Positions 22,101 to 31,634 of a stretch of 64,000 nt of DNA are shown here, piece by piece. The translations under genes were made by a program, and so were the position numbers. Under the pieces are notes generated by a model that saw only the letters and a list, made by a program, of their open reading frames with translations, did not search any database and was not told where the DNA came from. The stretch covers positions 1 through 64,000 of the forward strand of contig CALSFV010000074.1 of NCBI GenBank assembly GCA_943737045.1, given 5' to 3'. Origin of the DNA: Parapristionchus giblindavisi. Its lineage: Eukaryota; Nematoda; Chromadorea; Rhabditida; Diplogasteridae. The stretch's first letter is position 1. Every line of letters begins with the position of its first letter.

Positions 22101-25100
22101 ATTTAGGACCAAGAACTGAAGAAACACTACTTGGTGATTATCCTAATGTTGTTTCTCCTTATCTGAGAAGATCATCATTCGGTGCTATAGCACTTCTGGG
22201 GGTGGGATATTTCACTATCACATTTAAATACTTTAATATTTTGATAATCTGAACAATACAATTACCTTTTTTCGCTAAATGACAGAATAGTCTGGGCTAG
22301 CAAAGTACAGGGTGCGGCAGAATTATGGAAACACGATCTTTGATCTCCCCTGATCACATATATTGAGCAAATCGATACAACATATAATATTTTATCAACA
22401 GATATCATATCAACAACAATTTGTGTTAACTTCTCAATTCTGCATCCTTTCGTGTCAATAACTAGCTTCAAACAGTATTGGTGAAAACGACGGTGGCGGA
22501 ATGGTATTTTAGGTCGATTCTTTCCCATTACCGGAGACGGGCCTTCTTGAGCGACTCCAGATTCGAGTTGGGACGAGCACAGGTATTGCTCTCAAGAATT
22601 GATCACACAAAATGGTCGGGGGATTGAGATCGGGAGAGTAGGAGGCAATTCCGAGGAGCGGATGAAGGAGTGCAAGCGGGTCTTGAGCCAAGCATTCACT
22701 ATCTTTACCTTGTGAGTGGGTGCAGAATCTTTCTTTAATCTCCAATGCCTGTTCCCAAAGTAACACTTGGCCCCTGGACCCAGACACTCCTTTTGGATCT
22801 CTTACAGGTTGTTATCCTAGTTCAACTTGGCCTCAGTATCAACGAAAACCCGGATATTCCGGCCCATGGCACAGATGTCAGCCCAAACCATGACTTTACA
22901 AGGAAGAGAGCCTCCATTCAACTCTCATCCGCTTCATTGGAGTCCTCTACCAATATCCTATCGTTTTGGGGGTTGTACGATTATTCCACTGTGAACAGCG
23001 TCTTATCAGAGAAAGCGTCACCATGTGTTCCGTAGACGCAGTGCGAGCCAGAAGGACAGGCATATATTCTAGGGCGTGCCATATCACTGAATGGAAAGCA
23101 ATCAGCGTCAAACTCAGATACGAGATGCTAATAATGATGAATTTCAATGAAATTATTTCGAGAACACCGGGGAAACGCATAAAACGATGAAAAAAAAACT
23201 AAATAGAGGTCATGTTTCCATAATTCTGCCGCACCCTGTACAAATACAAGGGGGGGGCTTCGATCTTAAAATATTTTCTATCATATAATTTTATTTTGTT
23301 GCAGCTTAATCTAACCACACAGTTATTTTCTACACTTCGAATGATGTTTACTTCCACAAAGATCGATCTATTGTACATAAAAAGTGTGCTGAATCTGGAA
23401 TATCAGTGAGTTTCCTAATCTTGAAATTTCACTGAACAAATGAATTTATAATTAACTAATATATCGTACATCCAAAAATCATTGGATTAGAAAACATTGG
23501 AAAATATGATTCATTTGAATCATTCTGGCCATTCAGCGTTAATTATGGCCGTATATTTAAAAGCAAAATAATAAAATGTATGAGCGTAAGAATCGTAAGA
23601 ACATCAATAAAATCTAGCACAGTCAAAAAATCAAATTTCAGGGGTCGATGTTCTCTTTAGACGATGATCATGTTCATATTGCACCTAGGTACACCGTTGA
23701 AGTCAGATGACGTCGCGTTGAAGTCGAGTGTTCAGTCATTTATCGTCACACGGTGATGCTAAAATATCCAGACTATGCCCCCATGGGCAGAATTTGATCG
23801 CCATTATTCCTGTCTAATGCATTTTTCATGAAAAAGTTCTCTCAAAGGAATAAAGTGAATTCTGCGAGATAAATAGATCGGAACGGAATGGCATGGGCCC
23901 CATAGAAAACAATTCAGACACTTTGAGGCGCGGGACTTTCGAGACAACTTTTAGTGTTTTGCCGTTGATGTGGAGGCAATCCTGTCCACTCCCCTTCCTC
24001 GTAGCACCATCGGGTGATGAGAATTGGGTGAAAACGTTATTTCAACGCGACTTCGTCGGGTCTCAACGGTGACTCTGAAAAATGAACATAACAGTCGTCA
24101 TAAGCACCATTGAGAACCCCGATCCCAAATTTTGATTTTTTGACTGTGCCAGATTTCACTGAGATTATTTGATTCTCTATAAGTTTGCTAATAATCTGTC
24201 CTATGTTTCGACCGCTACGTCTACGATATTGTACTTTTGAAAAATTGATTAATTCAGAGACTACTACAGCCTTATGAAAATGGCCAAACGTATCTATTTT
24301 GGTATTCATTATAACATTGATAAACTTCCGTTCGATAGTGATCTACTTTTGGCAATGTCAAAATGTCTAGAGCGACTCAATATTTCAACGTCAAATTTGA
24401 AGATGGAAGAGGTTAACTTTTTTGTTTGTTTTAACTGTTTTATATGAAATGCTCTTTCGCAAGCGCTACTGACTATTTCGTACGATTCCATTACCCGATA
24501 TTGAATGCATTCCTTAAACGTGAAACAGAAATCATTGCGTCTTTTCAGGCTTACTTGAAGCGATGTTTTAAGGATGACTCCGTGATTGATGACAACCTCC
24601 TAATAGAAATGGTTTCGTCAAGAACTTGTCGTGTTATCGATTTGTTGATACGTTGTACCTTGATAACTGCGGAGGGTCTTTATGAAGCTATGATGGTAAG
24701 ACATTGTTCATTATCTTGTGAAAATAGTCGAATTTCGTAATATAATCGAGTTTTCACTATATCCCCGAAATATTCAGAAATTATCTGAGCATGAGGATTA
24801 CAAGAAAAGAGGATTTCGCATTCACATTACAAGGAACACCTTCGATCAATTCTTTGACAAACTCGGCATTTCTACCGGTGTGTTTGTGTTGAAGGAAGAG
24901 AAATTCACAGACTTATGAAATTTTAAAAATTAGCTTTATATTCATGGTTTATACAGACATGACAAGTTTTTCTTAGGCAATATAAAAATTTTCAGATAGC
25001 TACAATTCACGTGATGGGAGCTATCGACAATGTCGTGCACTTTTAGGCAAATTTAAGATGCGCAATCCAAGATTCGTCTACCTCCGATCGAATGCTAATA

Positions 25101-25276
25101 ACATCTCTATTTCGTGTACACCTCTCAAGCAAGATCATGAGCATGTACAAATCGGCATAGGTTATTTTGAATATATGTCCAGATTCTTTGATCCCTTCCT
25201 TGATGAACCAACTGTGAAGAGTGTCACCCCACTACATTTGCTCTCGAAGTCAATTCCAGGATACTGGGAGTCATGA
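19184..25276 (+). CDS. F-box gene, copy 3 (10 exons, intact, mosaic)
   Basis: Exons: 19184-19201, 20206-20289, 20904-21056, 21841-22008, 22085-22201, 23305-23405, 24258-24411, 24549-24695, 24778-24877, 24996-25276. The protein is 440 aa. Exon 4 is 24 bases longer than in copies 1 and 2, and exon 9 is 6 bases shorter; both changes keep frame. The promoter, exon 1 and most of intron 1 are almost the same as in copy 2. From exon 2 onward the sequence leaves copy 2: first copy 1-like, then as diverged as copies 4 and 6. Copy 3 is therefore a mosaic. Introns hold a complete hAT-like element, a MITE split by a LINE tail, a mariner and an inverted-repeat element. The frame survives all of them. F-box in exon 3 (NLLDLPIEIQTKIISLLRYE); role beyond that unknown. 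Confidence 0.8.
19550..19848 (-). mobile_element. 5'-truncated LINE tail, TSD ATTA (copy 3 intron 1)
   Basis: The same insertion as 11838-12136, carried along by the duplication of the copy 2 upstream block. Confidence 0.75.
20371..20791. mobile_element. Complete hAT-like element, TSD CTCCGCAT
   Basis: Ends CAGGGCTGGG and CGCCCAGCCCTG, with CTCCGCAT at 20363-20370 and 20792-20799. Copy 4 shows the empty site near 35788 (GGCATAGCTCCGCATAACGC), and copy 6 a diverged one near 52645. The 421-bp body has no transposase. Much of it resembles sequence at 28950-29120 and 45220-45350 (CCATTCAAGAAAACG, AAACCCACGAA), a dispersed repeat. Intron 2 of copy 3. Confidence 0.9.
21348..21802. mobile_element. 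CTCTGGTATTT MITE split by a LINE tail
   Basis: Ends CTCTGGTATTTTCAAACTAG and CTAGTTTGGAAATACCAGAG mirror each other. Uninterrupted relatives are at 36058-36241 and 45726-45921. Comparison with the 45726 copy (reverse strand AAGTGGTGTGGTATACTGTA) shows that the middle here is interrupted between AAGTGGTGC and AGTGTACTGCAA. Intron 3 of copy 3. Confidence 0.8.
21446..21692 (-). mobile_element. LINE 3' end nested in a MITE
   Basis: On the minus strand this matches the last ~245 bases of the LINE at 46661-47580: TGGAACTCCCTCACCC, CAGCTTAAGCTGCC, ACTGATGGATAAA and a tail of AAAT units. It is 5'-truncated, as is usual for target-primed insertion. Confidence 0.8.
22308..23238 (-). mobile_element. 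Decayed mariner/Tc1-like transposon, TA target
   Basis: TIRs CAGGGTGCGGCAGAATTATG and CATAATTCTGCCGCACCCTG, with TA on each side. Copy 4 has the empty site at 37315-37330 (GCAAAGTACAAATACAAGG). On the minus strand, transposase pieces in shifting frames include DSAPTHKVKIVNAWL and, in a slightly different form, the usual mariner SPDLNP motif. At 931 bases it is shorter than a usual 1.3-kb element and has many stops. Intron 5 of copy 3. Confidence 0.9.
23619..24149. mobile_element. Inverted-repeat element (GCACAGTCAAAAAATC arms)
   Basis: Left arm near 23619-23735 and right arm near 24040-24149 are reverse complements with mismatches, carrying GCACAGTCAAAAAATCAAAT and TTTTGATTTTTTGACTGTGC. The minus-strand open frame at 24037-24309 runs through the arm and into exon 7 and is not a gene. 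Copy 4 holds the same element split by later insertions (37722-42006). Intron 6 of copy 3. Confidence 0.65.
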
Positions 25277-25569
25277 CAAGAACGTAAACATAAAAAAAAA
25301 CGCATTGTACAAATTTTTGCAAACTAAAGAGTACTTTCACAACATGACAAGCAGCCTGCCTTGTGTCTTGATGAATCTCCTACCATAAGATAAACTGTAC
25401 AAAGATATACCTCATATTCCAGATATGCCTCATATTAGATATATATACCTCTTACCTCATATTCCTAATTTGCATTTTTCGTATTGTTGTACATATGGTT
25501 GTCACTTTTAGGAAACGAATTGTTCACATAAAGTCATTTGATCATTTTATGTTGCTCATGTGCATATTA
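25277..25569. other. 3' flank of F-box copy 3
   Basis: Homologous to the 3' flanks of the other copies (TAGCCTGCCTTGTGTCTTGA-like stretch, CATATTCC repeats). No gene seen. It resumes at 27671 after the foldback element. Confidence 0.6.
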
Positions 25570-26012
25570 CACGGATCTCCTGTAAAAGTGTATAAAACCG
25601 TTCGACAGAAAAAAATTGATTTCCTCCGTTTTTATTGATTATTGTTAGACTAACTGAGTGCGAAAACAATATTTGTAAATTTTGTTTTTCGAAATTTGCA
25701 TATTTATGTAATTTTTTCACTGTCAACATCAAGTGAATGTAACTCGCTTTGTTTTTGAGCTACCACGTAAAATGTTTTTTTTCGATCGGTTGCTAATGAC
25801 CTCATCTACAAATAAGTCAATTAAGGATATGGTTGGAAATGTTGTTTTACATGTGTTATTGCATGAAAACTGTTTTTTTGCATACAAAATGCGATTTTTC
25901 TCGAAAATTTTCTCTAAAGGATAAGAGTTTTATTGCAGATTCGGATTCCCCGTCCCCAAATTGGGGCAACCAAATATATCTTTTAACCCAACTCTGTCCT
26001 CCCAATAGTGCT

Positions 26013-26503
26013 ATCGTACATCGAAAATTCATTGGATCATGAATCGCCAGAAGCACTCTGAGCCACTCTGGTGATTCAACGGCGATTATGGCCGAATGAG
26101 GCATTTTCGTGCTCTCTCTTTCTTTTCATTATTTTTCTTTCACTCTAATCTAGTTAGTCCGCGAGAATCGCATTTTTATATTGTGTTATTCACAAAATCA
26201 TCATGTTTATTTATTAATAAGTCGTTCCGATGAAAACATTATGGGGGGCTACCGATTTCCCGGTTCCGGTTCTGTGATATCATCGGAACGATTTATTAAT
26301 AAATAAAAATGATGATTTTGTGAAAAAACACAATATAAAAATGCAATTCTCGCGGACTAACTAGATTAGAGTGAAAGAAAAATAATGAAAAGAAAGAGAG
26401 AGCACGAAAATGCCTCATTCGGCCATAATCGCCGTTGAATCACCAGAGTGGCTCAGAGTGCTTCTGGCGATTCATGATCCAATGAATTTTCGATGTACGA
26501 TAC
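26013..26503. mobile_element. Inner foldback nested in the left arm
   Basis: Arms of about 230 bases begin TCGTACATCGAAAATTCATT and mirror at 26480-26503. The centre is TCGTTCCGATGAAAAC...CGGAACGA. The outer right arm (near 27390) shows the uninterrupted version around AGTCCAGGACGTAGCACTA. Related decayed pieces are in intron 6 of copies 3 and 4 (near 23460 and 37545). Confidence 0.75.
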
Positions 26504-26636
26504 TGTCTATCGTCCTGGACTTAGCGCAATTTTCTCTCAAATCACATTTTTGGTTGTAAATCAGCTCAAACTTATGTTAATATACTCATTAGCATATTTC
26601 AACCCTGTACCTCGACCAACCTGAGAGAGAGTTTGT

Positions 26637-27083
26637 ATGTTGTGCGGTCGTTCTTGCTTTGAAAGTCATGAGAACGCTGTGATTACGAAGAAGGGAGCGA
26701 GACACGACCCAAAGGCTAGACAGTTGGCCGCTGATCTCTTCGAGGATCACTTCACTCATTCGAAGAAACTTCGAGCGGAAGAGATATAACGAAGAATAAA
26801 GGATAGAACTGATATATTTCCTTCTGAACGAATGTCCCATGAACAGATTAAGAATTGCATTCGATCTCTCGTTGCTGAAAAGAAGAAGGAAATGGAGGCT
26901 AAAGGAATCCATAGTAGAAGAAGAAGAGCACTTCTGGATGATATGGAGATGGATTTCGAAAAAGAAGATCTGCCCGTTTAGGAGGAAGTGGATGTGGCCG
27001 AAGATGAGAGAATGATAACATCGGATACCATCTATAACATGATCTACAATGATTTCTCAGAGTTTTTCGGAGGATATTCTTGA
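26637..27083 (+). pseudogene. Broken reading frame inside the foldback element
   Basis: One frame runs 149 codons from ATG to TGA with only two internal stops (after KKLRAEEI and after EKEDLPV). It opens MLCGRSCFESHENAV and ends YNMIYNDFSEFFGGYS. The middle is charged (SLVAEKKKEMEAKGIHSRRR). The composition looks coding rather than random, and the two stops look like recent decay. I do not recognise the family; it is either the element's own protein or a captured host fragment. Confidence 0.45.
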
Positions 27084-28360
27084 TTCAAACAGTTTCTTCG
27101 ACCTTAACGATCAATAAACTAATATCAATAAACGATAAATAAAAACAGTGAGCATTAAATTATAGAATAAACAACGAAAGAAAAGAAAAATCATCAATAA
27201 AATCAGTTTTCGATTCATATCTCAAAAATGGTTGTTGTTGAGAATTTGAACCACAAAGACATTTTTTTTCAGGTTGGTCGAGTTACAGGGTTAAAATATG
27301 CTAAGAAGTACATTAGCATAAGTTTGAGCTGATTTACAACCAAAAATGTGATTTGAGAGAAAATTGCGCTAAGTCCAGGACGTAGCACTATTGGGAGGAC
27401 AGAGTTGGGTTAAAAGATATATTTGGTTGCCCCAATTTGGGGACGGGGAATCCGAATCTAGCTCAAAAACGAAGCGAGTTACATTCACTTGAAGTTGACA
27501 GTGAAAAAATTACATAAATATGCAAATTTCGAAAAAACAAAATTTACAAATATTGTTTTCGCACTCAGTTAGACTAGTCTAACAATAATCAATAAAAACA
27601 GAGGAAATCAATTTTTTTCTGTCGAAAAAGGTTTTAATTTTCATACACTTTTACAGGAGATCCGTGATTAATACTTTCATACGCCAACTAAAGAAAAGGA
27701 TCATGGATCAATAATAATAAAAATGGGCGAGAGTGTATAAGTCGTTTGACCATTTCATACTGTAACCAATCGATAATTAGTAGGAAACATACCGTATACG
27801 ACACGAATTCATATCATAAAAACGAAAAAATGAAACATGTATGGCAGATTGTGACAAAAGTTCACATGATTTCGGAAACTTGTTTTTTTTAAATCTAATC
27901 ACAGTTGTTAGTTATTTATTAGGTTATAATGGGGGTTATTAGGTTATAATTATATTTATTAGGTTTCCATCATAGACATTAGAACTTCTATTAAACTACT
28001 TAGAGGCAAATTTAGGATTTCAAATAAGAAAAATCACTATTTCAAAACATATATTACAAGAAATGGGTTGAATTTCTCCAATTCAGGGTCCCGTTTCCAA
28101 TACAGGCACAATAACTTCTTTTTGCGAGCGGCCCGTTTGCTTACAAAACCCGAAAATAGAATCTCCTTTGATGTTGGAGACTGATCTGCATGTCCTGTTG
28201 TCGCCTATTCATACAGATTCTCTTCCCTCCCCCCAATTCTATCGTCCCTTAGGAACACTGATATCTCCTTCTAGGCTCAATCCATATGCACTTTTTCATT
28301 CCATTCCTTATTTTCTTCATTTGTTTATTTATTTGTTTCACATCATTTGTTCGCTAAATG

Positions 28361-28362
<2 letters not shown>

Positions 28363-28437
<75 letters not shown>
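28363..28437. repeat. (TA)n microsatellite
   Basis: About 37 uninterrupted TA units. The open frame through it (poly-YI) is an artefact. Confidence 0.97.
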
Positions 28438-28438
<1 letters not shown>

Positions 28439-28583
28439 ATATTTGAGCATAAAAGGGCAATAGACGTATAAAGAAAAATAATTAAATAATTCGTTGAACG
28501 CTGTTTAGTAAAATTGGTATACGGTAGGAATAAAGGAATTATAGAATATATTTATCTTATCAGCACTAAGTGCAGAAGAGTTA

Positions 28584-28933
28584 TGGCTCGTTAAAAAATA
28601 GTGGAAAACGGAAATGGCGACTTTCCACCCGTTAAAAAAGTACCCGGAAAGTCGAAAATGGAATCACGAAATTTGAATTCGCGCGCGCGCAAAGAGGTGC
28701 GGTAATTCAAATTCCGACTTTCTGACAGCGAAATTCCATATTTTAGCGAGCAGGAAGCTCAATTACTATTTTATCTGCTAAAAATCGCTGACGGAAAGTC
28801 GGAATTTGAATTCCCGCACCTCTTTGCGCGCGCGCGAATTCAAATTTCGTGTTTCCATTTTCGACTTTCCGGATACTTTTTTAACGGGTGGAAAGTCGCC
28901 GATTTCGGTTTTCCACTATTTTTTAACGAGCCA
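28584..28933. mobile_element. 350-bp hairpin MITE (TGGCTCGTTAAAAAATAG arms)
   Basis: Arms of about 150 bases are almost perfectly complementary from TGGCTCGTTAAAAAATAGTG to CACTATTTTTTAACGAGCCA. They pass GCGCGCGCGCAAAGAGGTGC on the left and its complement on the right. The empty site is in the window at 45218-45230 (GCAGAAGAGTAAGTCAGGGG). TA-type target. No coding. Confidence 0.9.
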
Positions 28934-29700
28934 TCAGTCAGGGGCAGGGAGAATTTGATTGCAAGTTCTTATTCTTCCGTCTCTGAGAGATATTTTTCTC
29001 CATTCAAGAAAACGATCGAACTTGAACATTTTGATTGGAGTAGAAAACCCACGAAAACATTCCGCTATCGTCCATTAGGCCTTCTTGCCTGTTGGAAGTA
29101 CACCTCCAGGTATACCAAAGCCTTCTAGGATAGGAGGAAGGAATTCTATGCTATGAATAAAAGAATTCTGATATGATTTTGCGGTTATCGTTTTCTGGTC
29201 TGGCAGCACCAATGGTAAACCTAATATGTAGGAGCGCTTCCTAATGTATACCAAACTGAAGGAAGTCCACCAGTGGTATACGGATTCAGTTTGCTGGTAC
29301 CAGCACCGAAATCTATCAACCCCGAAAGTTTACTGCTCCCGTCAAAGTTGACTGATCCGAACAGAAATACCAATAAAACACAACATATTTCCAATTTTTC
29401 ATCCCCTGAATAACATGGTTCTGTTCAAAGGCCGTTATATTATATTCTTTGTCTTTTCGTGTTTTTTTTTGTGTTTGTAAAGCTATCAGTTTTTGTGTTT
29501 TGTGTTCACTCTTCCATTTCTTCTTCCTCTAGTCAACCTTTTGAAGGCTAACTTCAACTTCAGTTGATCCAGTAAACATTGATGCGACCAATCAACTTTC
29601 CGCAATACCGATTGGTACTTTTGGTACCAGCTAACTCCTTGTTGGGACCATTTTTGCCACGTTTATGGGACTACTAAAGTTTACCGGGACCAGGGAACTT
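28934..29700. other. Spacer with dispersed repeat, no gene seen
   Basis: 28934-29130 resembles 45217-45350 and the body of the hAT-like element at 20371. 29140-29180 resembles 1965-1995 (GCTATGAATAAA.GAATT). The rest has no supported feature; a minus-strand frame of about 145 codons at 29749-30186 runs into the PAT repeat and I do not trust it. Confidence 0.4.
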
Positions 29701-30098
29701 CCATACGACAGGAAAGTAGAACAGAATATATCATTTATTATTATAGAATTACAAAAGTTTTGCATACATCGCGCAAATGCCGAATATAGTAAACTTCTCC
29801 ACCGTTGAGAAAAACGCACTCCAAAATTTTCGCCTAATTTCGGGAGGTTTTTCCGAACGTTTTGTAAATGCATAGAATTTTATTTTTGCTGAAAGCCCAA
29901 TTAAATGACGAGAAGACGCCATAAAAATCGATGAAATAAGAGAAAATGGTATGTCGCGCGAAGAAGTGGGCGGAGTCTGAGTATTGCGCGGCAAATAGCG
30001 GAATTTGTATTGTTCGGACAGTTTTAATTCTGTAATAGCTGACCAATGATTTGATAGCTTTAAATGTTTTAAATTCGCAGAGGTGAAGAAATTTTGTA

Positions 30099-30181
30099 TT
30101 ATCACTTCTTTCGTGTAATCCCTCAATACGTGATAACTACAGTTTGGCTCGTAGTGTAGCGGCTTTATCGGCTCGGTACTA
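30099..30181 (-). repeat. PAT split direct repeat A1
   Basis: TTATCACTTCTTTCGTGTAA to GGCTCGGTACTA, repeated at 31549-31631 with no difference seen. Confidence 0.9.
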
Positions 30182-30398
30182 AACAACTACTAAAGAACAA
30201 CGAGAAAGAAAACAAAAACAACGACAGAAGGAAACAAGCAATGGACCGAAGGACACTCACAGGGAGAAGGATGAAGTGAAGGAAATGGACCAATTGGAAA
30301 AACGAAGAATGAAGTAATGAAGAAGAAGAACCACAGAAAAGAAATCAACAATTCTAGTAAACAATGTAACAATGGGAATAATGGGAAAAAGGGTGAAA

Positions 30399-31320
30399 TC
30401 ATGAGAACTGGAGGGCACCGCCCTGGGAATCTACCGTATCCTCTATGTAGGGCGCGAGGCCGCCCAAAGATCTCCACCGACCTCTTCTCTGTACAGCCTC
30501 GAGAGGAGCTCCTTGTCTGATGGATTCCATAGCTCCTCCGGCTCTCAGTTGGTGGGGAGTGATCCGTGGCACTCCGGCTCGAGTGCAGAGAAGGGTGAGA
30601 TCGTGTCTAAAAGAATCTTGGGACAGGGGCTTGTGGGGGTGGGAAAACGAGGGAAACACGAAGGGAGAGTGAGGGACTACGTTCTTGTATGAGCGAAATA
30701 GGGAAAGCACAGGGGATTGGTTATCTATGGAGATAAAGGTACTTCTACCTTCACAGAATTGGTCATTTTTAGCCTTTTGTACAGAAACTTTGAGGAGGGA
30801 AGGGGACCACTGTAGGTCATCCCATTTGAGGGCTAGCAGCTCTCCAACCCTAAGAAGGGCGGCGAAAGAGATAGCGGCACCGAGAGCAGTACGGGTGGCA
30901 ATAACATCATTACAATGAGTGAGAGAATATTGAACAAGTGAATCGATATATGACCGTGGAACACTACCATGATGGGATACAGTAAACTTTCTACGGGTAG
31001 AATCGTGTAAATTGGACAAGAAATGAGCAAAGGTTGAGGGAAGGGGATCCGAGAAATGGGCGAAGGCTGAAGATACAATTCTAAGAGTCGATAGAGATCG
31101 TCCCTCTTCTATCTTCCTCAGTGAGTAGATCAGGAGAGTCGACGGGCAGGCAGGATCGAGGCCTCTCGAGGTCGCATACGCTCTGATTACTCAAGTTCGA
31201 CATGGCTCCCTTGTAAGCTCGCATAGTCGATGGTGCCTTGGTCCCTTCGATGGCCTCGATCAGAACCGGAAGAAGAGTGGGATCGGCCTGGGATACGGTA
31301 GTAGCGAGGTCTTGGACCAT
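30399..31320 (-). CDS. Tyrosine recombinase of the PAT element (one frameshift)
   Basis: Two overlapping minus-strand frames give one protein. The upstream part (31320-31081) holds the core-binding region (APSTMRAYKGAMSNL). The downstream part (to 30399) holds the catalytic domain with R in LLRVGELLALKW, H-x-L-R in PHQLRAGGAM and the tyrosine in LAPYIED. A one-base shift near 31085-31110 separates them. This enzyme joins the circular cDNA of DIRS-order elements into the genome. As it stands the protein is probably not made whole. Confidence 0.85.
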
Positions 31321-31412
31321 CGACCCTTTGTGTCCTGGAATAACACTTCGTCTCGTTCTATTATATCATGAGCACCTGGGCCGAGAGGGAAATAGGGAGG
31401 GTGGGTGGGCCA

Positions 31413-31631
31413 TTCGCCGAAAAGCCTAGAATGAGTAAACAAACGAGAGAGAGACGCGGCAGAGGGAAATGATGTGCAGGTATGTCAGGTCTCGTTTGGA
31501 AGCGCGCATTCGAATCGTTTAGCCGCTACCGTATTCGCCAAACTAAAGTTATCACTTCTTTCGTGTAATCCCTCAATACGTGATAACTACAGTTTGGCTC
31601 GTAGTGTAGCGGCTTTATCGGCTCGGTACTA
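31413..31631 (-). repeat. PAT internal repeats B1 and A2
   Basis: B1 (31413-31550) and A2 (31549-31631) meet inside an imperfect palindrome. B1 matches 34312-34449 and A2 matches 30099-30181. Confidence 0.9.
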
Positions 31632-31634
31632 GAA

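Larger units (their letters stand above)
25570..27666. mobile_element. 2.1-kb foldback element, CACGG ends, TSD ATTA
   Basis: Outer arms of about 400 bases (25570-26010 and 27265-27666) are near-perfect reverse complements, ending CACGGATCTCCTGTAAAAGT and ACTTTTACAGGAGATCCGTG. ATTA flanks both sides. Copies 1 and 2 show the uninterrupted spacer near 10628 (GTGCATATTACGTTGTTATA). A 5'-CAC end with a 4-bp duplication resembles Chapaev/CMC transposons, but that assignment is inference because no transposase is seen. A second foldback (26013-26503) is nested in the left arm, and a broken reading frame lies in the centre. Confidence 0.8.

Noticed and set aside
24037..24309. Minus-strand frame with a RRRSGRNIGQIISKL stretch, also at 41926-42123
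   Set aside because: It is kept because the inverted-repeat element and exon 7 are kept on the other strand; it runs antisense into a supported exon.
29749..30186. 145-codon minus-strand frame left of the PAT element
   Set aside because: It begins inside the PAT terminal repeat and shows no known motif; two overlapping frames of similar quality exist there.
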